Under the pieces are notes generated by a model. It had not been told where the DNA came from, made no database searches, and was given only the letters and a program-made list of their open reading frames with translations. DNA of 64,000 nucleotides from Thraustochytrium sp. TN22 (lineage: Eukaryota; Sar; Bigyra; Thraustochytrida; Thraustochytriidae): NCBI GenBank assembly GCA_013306675.1, contig JABLUY010000068.1, forward strand, positions 84,042 through 148,041. Reading direction: 5' to 3'. Position numbers and translations under genes: made by a program. The number at the start of each line of letters is the position of its first letter. The stretch's first letter is position 1. This document shows, in pieces, positions 27,701 to 36,966 of the stretch.

Positions 27701-28138
27701 GCTCGCTTCGGCTCGCGTCGCGTCGCGGCCTGGCCGACGAGCGGAAGAGCCGAGTGGCCCCCGGGCGTCACTGCCCACGCTCGCGCCACGCGCTCAAACA
27801 GCTTGCTTGCTAGAGCTAGTCTGGATCGCGACCTGCGTGCTGGCCTCCCATGGTTCAACTTGTTGGCGACTCGGACTTGCCTACTGGCTGCCAGTTGGTC
27901 GGAGATGTTTGCTTGGCTTGTTTCTTTTGCGTCTGCCTGTTCGCACTGCGCTCGCCAACTTATGAACTCATGTACGGCCCTCCAAACCCGGCCGGGCACG
28001 TGTGTAAAGCGTCTTGGCCGCTCTCGGCCGGGCCGCCAAGAGTATGAAGCGACTGGGTGAGACGTGAGTCGAGATGAGATGCAATGCGATGCAATGTCCT
28101 CGGCTGGCCGGCCTCCACCCAAGCCATGACCTTTTTAG
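24789..28138. other. 3.3-kb gene-poor region with short CG-rich repeats
   Basis: I find no supported gene on either strand. Long open frames are common here but have the skewed Arg/Ala/Pro/Ser content expected of GC-rich noncoding DNA. Repeats include CGCCTCGCCT near 25020-25040, GCCGAGCCGAG/AGGCCGAGCC at about 25685-25750, GCCAAGCCAACGCC at about 26040-26085, GAGCGAGC runs (about 26830-26875) and GGTGGTGCTGGT (about 26900-26935). Small exons or an RNA gene cannot be excluded. Confidence 0.5.
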
Positions 28139-28142
28139 CTAG

Positions 28143-29150
28143 CTAGCTAGGTCCAGGTCGCGCCATGGTGCGCACCGCGCCCGGCAGTAGGGTATCGCCG
28201 CTCGAAGCCTTCCACCGGCGAGATCTCCGGGTCGCTTGCTGGTGGCAGAGCACCAGCTTGTCTCTGCGCGCACGAAACGCGCTCGCATCGAGTGTGCCGC
28301 GCTTGCAGGTTGTTGAGGGTTGTACACCGTCGCGTTGACGCGCACAGGCACTTGAGCACGCCGCGTACAACAGCGACTTGGTCGCGTCGAAAGGGTCCAC
28401 ACATACATGTCCCATCCAACCATCTTTGGTCCATGAAATGGGGCAGTCCGGCGTCAGGTACGCGCCCTTCGGTCCGGCGTAGAGCTTGCGCATCGCCTCG
28501 GCCTCAGCATTCGTCAAGCTCGCCATCTTCATCGTTCAGCGAGCACGCCGGTTCGTAGTCGCACAGCGCTGGCTGAGAGGAGAGGCCGTCTTCGACGCAG
28601 TCCAGGCCGTCGTCCGCCTGCAGCAAAGCCCTGCGTAACACGAGAAGACGGTTTGCGAGCAGGGTCGCCTGTCTCATCCAGGATCATTGTATCTAAGCTG
28701 GAGCAACCTCGGCAGCGCGCTGGCGATGACCCGGTCAAACTTGTCCTGGCAACGCTCCGTCTCCATGGGCGCCTCGCGCCAGCCACCGGTGCACCCATTG
28801 AAGTAGCCGAAAGCCGCAGCCTTGCCGTGGGACGCGCCGATGATCTTCCACGGCGCCAACGGTACGCGAAGTTCGTGACCTTCGTCTCGTCCCGCACCTC
28901 GTCCGAGTCCAGCATCTCGGCCAGCGCCCACATCGCTGCCAATCGTGGTTCCGTCGCGGCCCTTGTCTGTTGCCGTCGATGCGCACCCGCAGTCTTGCGT
29001 TAGTCTCGACCTGACCAATGCGCACCACTGGCACTGCACTGTACTGCAGTGGCAGCTCTGAGCACACGCCGCAATCGTCCTGAAGGAGGCGAGTTCCGCG
29101 CCTGCCCAAGGCGTCGGATGGAGATTGCGGGAAGTCTGTGTGGCGCCAGA
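28143..29150 (-). pseudogene. Decayed tannase / feruloyl-esterase-family gene
   Basis: Several frames on the minus strand spell parts of one protein in the right order. First comes WALAEMLDSDEVRDETKVTN (about 28860-28930), then GYFNGCTGGWREAPMETERC and DKFDRVIASALP (about 28730-28810), then GLDCVEDGLSSQPALCDYEP (about 28550-28600), then LTNAEAEAMRKLYAGPKGAY and LTPDCP (about 28440-28520). These match family signatures (YFNGCSTGGRxGLMEAQRYP, FDGIIAGAP, LTAAQVEAVRKIYAGP). Successive blocks sit in different frames within overlapping DNA, so frameshifts rather than introns separate them. The Ser of the GCSTGG nucleophile motif is missing (GCTGG). The family hydrolyses ester bonds of plant phenolics; this copy should be inactive. 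The 5' end is not identified. Confidence 0.65.
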
Positions 29151-30766
29151 CGCGCCGCCAGCACCATCCACGCCGACAGCTTGGCAGCGGCGCACATCGA
29201 AGCCTCGGTGAACCTCAGAAAAGGCCAAGCTTGTAAATTGCTCATCGCTGTGAGTCGCACGGAGACACCTACCCGACTGTGGGTCGCACCCAGCACCAGC
29301 CGCGGTGCATTGTCTGCCTCCGGCTTGGCAAGGCGTTTGACAAGGAGAGCGGACGATTGGCGCACGGGAAACTTGCTCTGGCGAGCGTGGAGAACGATGG
29401 CGACTCCAATGGAGCAGACAACATGCTTCTGACTCGTGCGATACCCGAAGCACGAGCTGCAGAAAGCCTCTGCGGCACGGAGCTTACGGTCTGCTTCGCC
29501 AATTGACGAGTAACAAACACCTCGGCCCGATCGATGCCTAGACCTCACCAAGATCGAGGTCCGCGACAAGCACGCGCCTGCACGCGCCCCGTCTCGGCGC
29601 AACGATGACGACTGAATCAAGTTTACACCCGGCCCTTGCTTCACCTGCAGGCGAACGCATCGAAGTCCAGCCCTCCCAGCGAGGTCCACCAAGCGTGCCG
29701 TCGATGCGCCCTCGCGGAGCGCGACTTGAGCCGGCTCCTGCGGAGGCATTCTCCGGCTCGCCTTTCTCGCTTCACTGCACTTCACTGCGCTCCACTGCGC
29801 TCCACTGCGCTCCACTGCGCTTCACTCGCAGCCGCCGGGTCCTCTGCCTCTGCCTCTCCTCAAGCCTCGGCGGTCGCCATCCGTCGTCGTCCCCGTGATG
29901 CATAAGAACTTAGCTTGTGCAGCTCCCAAGCTCCAGCGTCTCGGTCTCCTCGACCGCCAGCGCCGCCCTCGCCGCAGAAAACCCGCTCGAGGCCGAGCCG
30001 AGCCCGCGGCTCCTCGCAGCGAGCGCAGCCAGGCCCGAGCGAGCGTGCAGAGGCGCCTGCGCGCGCCGCGCTCTCGCGCGGGCGGGCCGGGCGGAGGGCT
30101 CTGCGCGCCCTGGCGCTGCCGCGCTCCGCGCCGGACTCGTCCCTGCGGCGCGTTCCGGACGGTCCGCGTCCTTTCTGTACGCGTCGCGGCGGGTTGCGGA
30201 CCGTCCCGAACCGGCCTCCGCCCCACTGTTTTTGGCGCACCTACACAATGGGCCATCGCGCTTTGCCCCACTTGCGCGGGCGCTTTCCCCCCGAGGCGGA
30301 CTACCGCCCGGACGCCCCCGGCGCCCCCCGCGCCAGGACCAGGCTCGCTGCTCCTGTCCAGGGCGGGTCCCGGCGCGGTGCACCCGGGCGGGGGCGCGGG
30401 GGGAGTCTCGCAGGGGTGCGGGCCGCGGCGGAACGGGGAGCGAGGGGCCGCGCGGAGCCGGCCGGCGACCGGGTCCGGTGGCAGCGGGGGATAGGCATAG
30501 GCCGGTTTCCGAGGACGAGACACGGGCTGCTCGCGCTTGCAAGGGGCAAGAAGGGGAAGGCGATCTGACGCCTGGCTTCGACCCGGAGTTCGCGGCGGCG
30601 GCGGGCGCGGCGGCGGCGGCGGCGGGCGGCGCGCAGACGGGCATCAGCGAGCGCGCGGACGCGGAGAGGGTCGGGCCGGCGCAGGGCGGGTCGGAGGCGG
30701 CGCGGCGGGACGGCGCGGCGGCGCGTTTGAAATTTGAAAAGGGCAGGGAGCGAGCAAGGCGGCAGG
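29151..30766. other. Intergenic region between the esterase pseudogene and the HbpS-like gene
   Basis: No supported gene. It may hold eroded 5' sequence of the esterase pseudogene (to about 29500). A short CTCCACTGCG tandem repeat lies at about 29775-29825. The remaining DNA up to the HbpS-like start is extremely GC-rich with only composition-driven open frames. Confidence 0.45.
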
Positions 30767-31231
30767 ATGAGCGTGACCGCGGCGCAGGCCGATGCCATCG
30801 TGAAGCGCGCGCTCGAGGTGGGGCGCATGAACAAGCTGCAGCCGCTGACGGTGGCCGTGCTGGACGCCGGCGGCCACCTGGTGGCCTTCCACAAGGAGGA
30901 CGGCTCGTCGATCTTCCGCGAGGCCATCGCGCGCGGCAAGGCCATGGGCGCGCTCGGCCTCGGCACGGACAGCGCCAACCTCGCCAAGGTGGCGGCCGAC
31001 CGCCCGGCCTTCATCCAGTCGGCCTTCGCGGCCACCGGCGGCCAGATCATCCCCGTGCCCGGCGGCGTGCTCATCCGCGACCACGCTGGCAAGATCATCG
31101 GCGCCGTCGGCATCAGCGGTGACGTCTCCGAGGCCGATGAGGCCTGCGGCATCGCCGGCATTCGCACCGCCGGCCTCTCCTGCGCCGCCATCAAGGACGG
31201 CCGCGACTGCCACCTCAAGGCGCACCTCTAA
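30767..31231 (+). CDS. HbpS/GlcG-family (DUF336) protein, bacterial type
   Basis: 154 residues, intronless, starting MSVTAAQADAIVKRALEVGR. The hallmark blocks of the family are all present: TVAVLDAGGHLVAFHKEDGS, a helix with ARGKAMGALGLGTDS, then PAFIQSAFAATGGQIIPVPG, GGVLIRDHAGKIIGAVGISG and DVSEADEACGIAGI. HbpS-type proteins of bacteria bind or degrade heme; GlcG is encoded with glycolate-use genes. The length and single-domain layout are those of bacterial members. No signal peptide or organelle leader is evident with this start. A bacterial origin by lateral transfer is possible, but GC content and codon choice look like the surroundings, so any transfer would be old or masked. Confidence 0.85.
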   Translation: MSVTAAQADAIVKRALEVGRMNKLQPLTVAVLDAGGHLVAFHKEDGSSIFREAIARGKAMGALGLGTDSANLAKVAADRPAFIQSAFAATGGQIIPVPGGVLIRDHAGKIIGAVGISGDVSEADEACGIAGIRTAGLSCAAIKDGRDCHLKAHL

Positions 31232-32309
31232 GCAGAACTGGCATGAGCAAGATCAGCGCGGAGTTTTCTCCCTCGCGGCGAACCTTCTTGAAACCTTCCG
31301 AAGCGCGACCGATCTGAGAGGCAAGGCGATCGCTTGCTATCTCCAAAACCTACCTGGCTCTCTCGCGCTCCCTCGGCCTCTGACTCTCGACTCGTCACTG
31401 CCATCAAATTATATTTTCCTTCCGAAGTCTTGCGATGCAGAGCGCCCGGCCGGCCACGTCTGGCCTGGGCGCCTCGATCGACCACGGCAGTCAATGTCAG
31501 TCAATAACTTGTAGTCACTGGCCGCAGCCTGAGTCTAGGCCTAGGCCTAGTCAGTAGTACTGCAGGCTGCAGCCAACTTGAAAGTGAGCTCGTGGAAATC
31601 TGGCTCTTCTGCGGGGCTTTGTGGCTTGGCGCATCGCGCGTGATCTGCTGGAAGCTGCTGGAAGCCTGGTCACGGCATTCCGCGCCGTCACCGCGCCGCA
31701 CGGCGCCGCCCGGCGCCGCCGGCGCCGCCCGGCGCCGCTGACGCCGTCATTCTTCAGGGGGTGTGCGGCGCCGCCGCCACCGAATCATTGATGTATCGCC
31801 GTGGACCGTGGTCGCCCCGCGTGACAAAGCACATGCGAGGAAGCTTCTTCTACCACCACTGGCAGTAGGTAAACCGAGAACTGTCCGAGACACGACAGGC
31901 GCGCGGGTAGCCAGGCTCTAAACCGCAGCCTGCACCTGACCCCACCATGACCACTGTTTGGTCGCTCGCGCTGGCAGCCTGGCTGCCGCAGAGTCGCCAA
32001 CTTTCCAATGGCTCGCCTACTCTCTGTGGAGGGCGTCCGGCGAGCAACCGACGTGCAGCGCTCGCGCTTGCAGTGCCTGCACTGCCTGTGGCCCTGTGCA
32101 GTGTGCAGCCTCACGCGCTCTTTGTTTCAGACGGTTCTCCGGGCTTCTCCCGTAGCGGGCTGCGCTCGCCTGACGGTTTTCCCGTCCGCCACCCGTCGTG
32201 AGTTTTCCTGAGCTTGGACGCTTTGCTTCCAAGCCCGAGCCCACGAAGCAGCCGCGGGGGCGGCGGCAGATCGCAATCGTGTCCTGCGGTCCTGCTTAGG
32301 CGAGTGTGC
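31232..32309. other. Intergenic region with CCGGCGCCG repeats
   Basis: No supported gene. It contains an AGGCCTAGGCCTAG palindromic run (about 31533-31550) and tandem CGGCGCCGCC units (about 31695-31740). Confidence 0.45.
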
Positions 32310-33662
32310 ATGCGCGACACCGCCGGACAGCGGGTCCGTGCGCGCACGTTGAGCAACTGCGTCGATCCCTGCGAGAGCGGGATGCACTGGCAGGCGCCTG
32401 TGGAGCGTCAGCACGAGGAAAAAGAAGAGCTACTCAGCGATGATGAGACAAGCAGCAAAGAGGACTGGGGAGAACATGAAGGCGAGAATGAGGAATGGCG
32501 CGAGCCCTCGGGTGTGTCGTATGAGGTTGAGAACGAGTCCATTGGCGCTGAGCAGGTTGAGCATGATGAACATGCAAAGGCTGAGGCTCGGGACCCCGGC
32601 GAGGTCCAGGGCAAGATCGCGCGAAGCCTTTCGTATAACACCTCAAGCTGGAAGGCATTGGTCCTCATGTCAGCAGACGTTCTGATGGCATCGTTTCCCA
32701 TGTTAGCAGACGTTGACTTTGACGTTCTGCCATGGCCTGTCCGATGTCTTCTTGAAGTGATCTCGGTACCGTGCATGTTCGCAGCCGAGTTGTTCATCGT
32801 TACCATCGCCCCCCCCGCCATGCTCATTTTGGGGTTTTCCCTTATGTTCATTTTCATTACGGTCGAGATGCACCAAGAAGAAGCGCAGCGGCTGGAATCT
32901 GGACATGTGTGCAAATGGCGCCAACACCATCTGGCGAATCAGGGCACCCGAGATGCCGTCGCTCTTGTACATGAGGGCCTCATTTTCATCTCTGAGCACG
33001 TGTGGACCGAAACCAATTTTCGTGAGCGACGTCACTATGGCTGCCACTTCGACGAGCTGGATCTCATCATTGATCACAGTATCCATTTTCTGTCCCACGC
33101 GCGTAGGACCCTCGAATTTTGGTTATTCGGCTTCATCGCAGCAAGCGTCTGCCTGCTTTCCCTAGGAACTGTGCATGGCAAAGCAGCGCTGTCCCAGGAC
33201 AAAGCAGCGCTGGCCCAGGACAAAGCAGCGCAGGACAAAGCAGACAAAGCCAGTGCGGCCATGATCTTGCGGGGTTTCTCGTTCCTTTCGGTTCTTCTCA
33301 AGATTCTGGTAGGGTTATATCTCTTTGTTTGTTCGGAGCTCTCCTTCATGGCATGGATGGCGCAGTGGCTTCACGTGAGATTCCCAACTGTCCCAACTTC
33401 GTTCTTTGGTGCATCTTTCACCTTCTCGACTCGGCTTAGGGCTGTCCTTCTCGCCTTTTTCGTTGGGCAGGTCGTCATACTGGCAATGTTCCTCTTCGTG
33501 CGCAAGGTTTCCCCACGGCTTTGCAAGCTCCTCCTGCGGATCATTTACGTATCGCTCCGTGGTGTCTTCCGTGGCCTTTTCAAAGGCTGCAATTGGGCAG
33601 TCGGCGCCTGCAGGAGTGCCTACTGCAGGATGTCTGATACCTCGAAGCCTAAAGTCTCTTAG
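32310..33662 (+). CDS. Unrecognised multi-pass membrane protein
   Basis: 450 residues from the ATG at 32310; the frame is open further upstream but without an ATG. Residues about 30-110 are acidic and hydrophilic (EEKEELLSDDETSSKEDWGE). At least four hydrophobic segments follow: FAAELFIVTIAPPAMLILGF with SLMFIFIT, WLFGFIAASVCLLSLG, FSFLSVLLKILVGLYLFV and AVLLAFFVGQVVILAMFLFV. A short tandem repeat of KAALSQDKAALAQDKA lies between the second and third. The C-terminus is basic and Cys-containing. Codon use is visibly less GC-biased than in neighbouring genes. I do not recognise a family; it may be lineage-specific. Confidence 0.65.
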   Translation: MRDTAGQRVRARTLSNCVDPCESGMHWQAPVERQHEEKEELLSDDETSSKEDWGEHEGENEEWREPSGVSYEVENESIGAEQVEHDEHAKAEARDPGEVQGKIARSLSYNTSSWKALVLMSADVLMASFPMLADVDFDVLPWPVRCLLEVISVPCMFAAELFIVTIAPPAMLILGFSLMFIFITVEMHQEEAQRLESGHVCKWRQHHLANQGTRDAVALVHEGLIFISEHVWTETNFRERRHYGCHFDELDLIIDHSIHFLSHARRTLEFWLFGFIAASVCLLSLGTVHGKAALSQDKAALAQDKAAQDKADKASAAMILRGFSFLSVLLKILVGLYLFVCSELSFMAWMAQWLHVRFPTVPTSFFGASFTFSTRLRAVLLAFFVGQVVILAMFLFVRKVSPRLCKLLLRIIYVSLRGVFRGLFKGCNWAVGACRSAYCRMSDTSKPKVS

Positions 33663-34315
33663 AAGTTCTTCCTCTTTTTGAAGCAGTCGAACGCGACGAC
33701 GCTAGTTCGCCACAGTGATCATGATGACTCTTGGCATGGGCTCGCCGGTACAAAAGTTGCACTCGAGCCAGGGCCGTTCTCATTCCGCCAGTCCAAGCCA
33801 TGGGCCAGACCGCGGCGCTAGAAAGTCACAAAGCCACGAGGCTTAGGCCTCGCCCGACACTCGCGTCGCGTCGTTTTGCGCTGCTTCGCCGCGTGCTTGG
33901 CGCACTTTCGAGCGCCGCAGTTACGCCTACGAAAAGCTTGGTGTGGTGCACTCAGCACATTGGAACCAGCCGGCACAGCAAGCAAGGCCAACCAAGGCCA
34001 ACCGAGACGGTTCGAGAGTCGAGACGGGTCGAGGCGGATCGAAGCGACCGAGGCGACAGTCCCTTGCGCGAGCAGACGGGTGCGCAAGGTCAGCTCGCAC
34101 AAAAGCTTGCTGCTTGGAAGGCCCGCCAGGCCAGCGAGCGCCAAGAAGGACGTCATGCCGTGAAATCCAGCTGCCACTTCTCCGTGCGTCCGAAGCCCGA
34201 TGCGTAGCTCTCGCAAAAGCCCTCGCTCGCTAGGAGCCAAAAACAAGAGCACCGAGGCTCACGTGCGCTCACGTTGTCTGCCGCGGCAAAGCCCCTGGCT
34301 AGCGGCGACGGCACG
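33663..34315. other. Intergenic region between two unrecognised membrane-protein genes
   Basis: I see no gene, RNA or clear repeat array here. Confidence 0.4.
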
Positions 34316-34888
34316 ATGCAGTGCCTCCACGCGCCGGGCGATGAGAGCGTGATTACCGTGAAGGACGCCGCAGAGATGGCAGATGCCAGGGAGGAGTGGG
34401 AGAAGGAGGTGACGCGCAATGTACGAAGTGCGGAGCGGACAAGGCTCTTGGCCGAGGCCCTCGTGCTGGGAAGCTACATCTCAGCCGTGGTGCTCACCAC
34501 CGAGGCGGCCTTCGAGGGTGGAAAGAACGCCGGGAGAGTTATCGCGGCGGGCCTTGTGTGGATGCTCTTCTTGGCCGTGGTGATTTCCTGGTACCTTTGG
34601 CGGTATGTGAAGGGCAGGTGGGACGACGCGGACCGCGCTAGCGACTTGTGGGTCTTCGCGTTCCTTGGGCTTCTCGTGGTGGCGATCACCTTCTCCGTCC
34701 TGCATGCATCGAGTGACAAGAGCGCGGGGGGCTGGGTGATCCTGCCATGGGGGCTTCTTGTGTTGGCTGGCCTCTCGTGCTTTCTCTCGACTACAATCAA
34801 CTCGGGCAGGGGCCCGTGCGCGGCCCAGGATGCAACCCTCCAGCATCATGGCAAGACAGTCCACAGGGACGATATTTCGTGTGGCTGA
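34316..34888 (+). CDS. Unrecognised four-segment membrane protein
   Basis: 190 residues from the first in-frame ATG, MQCLHAPGDESVITVKDAAE. A charged helix (EMADAREEWEKEVTRNVRSA) precedes four hydrophobic segments: LVLGSYISAVVLTTEAAF, VIAAGLVWMLFLAVVISWYL, LWVFAFLGLLVVAITFSVL and WVILPWGLLVLAGLSCFLST. The tail is short and polar. The regular spacing of segments supports coding, but there is no family I can name. It follows the other unrecognised membrane protein on the same strand at about 650 bp. Confidence 0.6.
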   Translation: MQCLHAPGDESVITVKDAAEMADAREEWEKEVTRNVRSAERTRLLAEALVLGSYISAVVLTTEAAFEGGKNAGRVIAAGLVWMLFLAVVISWYLWRYVKGRWDDADRASDLWVFAFLGLLVVAITFSVLHASSDKSAGGWVILPWGLLVLAGLSCFLSTTINSGRGPCAAQDATLQHHGKTVHRDDISCG

Positions 34889-35151
34889 TCCCCTGTGCGC
34901 CGGGGCTTACCTTGATGGCTCGGCTCGCTCAGCAAGAGCCTGCGAGCTGGGCAAATGGACTCGCCGTGCTGGAACATAGCCAACGAGCGTCAAAGCATGT
35001 GACCTGTTTCTACTTCTCTCTAGCTAGCAGTACGGATCGGTGCTCTCGACGCGTCGAGGTCTTTGCAATTTTAAAATCAGTATGTAGTACACCATGACAC
35101 TTTTCATGCACTCGGCCGGCCCGGCTCACTCTGATCTCTAAAGTTCGCTTC

Positions 35152-36711
35152 TTATGGCGTGCACTCAATGCCCGAGCTGTCGCGCGTGCTGTCCTTGATG
35201 GCGCTGATGGTGCCTGCACACATGGAGATGACGCCGAAGACGAGCATGAAGAAGGGCACCCAAAAGTCGCGAAGCGCGGCAAGGCGCTCCCCAAAGGTCT
35301 CGCGGTAAAAGGGGTGGTCGCGGTCCCAGGCCTTGAGGCTGCGATTCCAGGAGATGCGGAGCGAGTTGATCTTAAAGTAGCAGGCGGCCGGGAGGATGAA
35401 GCCGAGCATGCTGGCGCTGAGCGCGCCGGTGAGCTCGAGGATGATGCCGAGGTCCGTGACGGCCATGCCGATGGCGGTGGCCAGGCTCCAGAGCAGCAGT
35501 GTGAGCCCAACGTGCCATGCCGAAGACATGCGGCGCGAGCCGTGGAGCATGGGCGAGTAGCCGTTGAAGAAGGCGAAGAGCGAGTGGCGCGCCACAAAGT
35601 TCTCCATGGGGAAGGTGAAGACCATGGTGAGCGCCAGCAGGATGCGCGCCACGTTTGCCGTGACGTCGGTGCAGGGAAAGTTGTTGAGAATGTTGGGCTG
35701 CGTCTGGTTGAAGAAGGCCAGGTAGCCCGCCAGGGAAAGCACGAGCGACATGGCCATGGCCGTGCTCACAGCTCCCCGGTTGACGGTTTCCCAGGCGCGC
35801 GTGGTTGGGTCCTTGAGCGTGTTGAACACGATAAAGGAGGAATGTTGGCACAGGTACGCGAAGCTGATGGCGCCCAGGCCCGCGAAGAGCGAGCGGTTCG
35901 CGAAGGTGAACTCCGGCTCGACGGCGCCCGGCGCCTCCGTGTCGTCCGAGGCGACCCAGGCGTCCCAGGCCTCGCGGCCCGAGGCGGCGCGCACCACAAC
36001 GAGCGCCACGATGATGCCGTCCGCTGTGATGGAAATGGACGAGGTCCACGACAGTGCGGCCATGTCGCGCAGCAGGCTGAGTGGCAAGATGATGAAGAGC
36101 GAGAACAGAAAGACCACCATGGCCCGGTTCGTCTCCTTGCCAGATGCGTGCTCAATCACCACCGGCACGGTGTCGCCCACGATCACCAGGTAGGCGCACA
36201 TCCCGCCAAACGCGAAGATGGCCATGAAGAACGACACGAGGTTGAATCCGGCCCTGCCGAAGCAGTGCCTGCACAGGCCCTCATAGCTACGCCGGCGCAC
36301 CTTGGTGCCCAGCTCAACCAGGCTGCGCACGCTATAGTACGTCAGGTACGCGACCAGCGCCAGCAACAGCACGCCCATGATGAAGCCGCACTCGGCGAGT
36401 GCAAAGGGCAGCCCGATGACGCCTGCGCCCACGATGCTGTTGACAAAGTTGAAGCAGGCGCCCATGCGCCCACTGTTGCCGGGCTCCGCGTCCTCCTCCT
36501 CATCCTCCTCTGTGCTGCCCAGCCCGAGCCCGTCGTCGTCCTCGGACAGGGTGCTCGGCGGCGCCTCCAGCCCGTGACGCTCGTGCTGGTTGCCGTCCAG
36601 GTCCAGCGACGCCAGCTCCACGCCGCGCGACCGATCGGCCGACGACGACGCGCCGCCGACCTCGCCTTCGCCGCCGCCGGGCGCCACCTTGGGCTCGCCC
36701 GCGCCCAGCAT
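35152..36711 (-). CDS. Amino-acid/auxin permease (AAAP, SLC38-like) transporter
   Basis: 519 residues, intronless. A ~80-residue hydrophilic N-terminus with acidic patches (STEEDEEEDAEPG) precedes the first membrane segment, with the AAAP signature NFVNSIVGAGVIGLPFALAE. About eleven hydrophobic segments follow, including FFMAIFAFGGMCAYLVIVGD, GLGAISFAYLCQHSSFIVFN and LLALTMVFTFPMENFVARHS. These match the SLC38 / vacuolar amino-acid transporter branch, which moves neutral amino acids with H+ or Na+. Location (plasma membrane or lysosome/vacuole) is not evident. It lies 255 bp downstream of the TPR-sulfatase-like gene on the same strand. Confidence 0.9.
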   Translation of the reverse strand: MLGAGEPKVAPGGGEGEVGGASSSADRSRGVELASLDLDGNQHERHGLEAPPSTLSEDDDGLGLGSTEEDEEEDAEPGNSGRMGACFNFVNSIVGAGVIGLPFALAECGFIMGVLLLALVAYLTYYSVRSLVELGTKVRRRSYEGLCRHCFGRAGFNLVSFFMAIFAFGGMCAYLVIVGDTVPVVIEHASGKETNRAMVVFLFSLFIILPLSLLRDMAALSWTSSISITADGIIVALVVVRAASGREAWDAWVASDDTEAPGAVEPEFTFANRSLFAGLGAISFAYLCQHSSFIVFNTLKDPTTRAWETVNRGAVSTAMAMSLVLSLAGYLAFFNQTQPNILNNFPCTDVTANVARILLALTMVFTFPMENFVARHSLFAFFNGYSPMLHGSRRMSSAWHVGLTLLLWSLATAIGMAVTDLGIILELTGALSASMLGFILPAACYFKINSLRISWNRSLKAWDRDHPFYRETFGERLAALRDFWVPFFMLVFGVISMCAGTISAIKDSTRDSSGIECTP

Positions 36712-36966
36712 GGCGCCGTACGCGGCGGGCTCGGCGGCCAGCAGCCCCTGCTTCTCCAGTTTTCTCTCGCGCGGCGGGCCCGAGACGGACGAGAGGGCAC
36801 GCGACCGCAGGGTCTGCGCGGTGCGGCCGGCACGGCGCGGTGCGGCGCGGCGCGGCGCAACGCAGCGCAGAGCGTGGGATCGATCGAACCCGGAGTTGGC
36901 GCTTTGCCAGCGTACGCCAAAGCCTCAACGCGCCGCGCCGCGCCGCGCCCGCTGCGCAACCGATGC

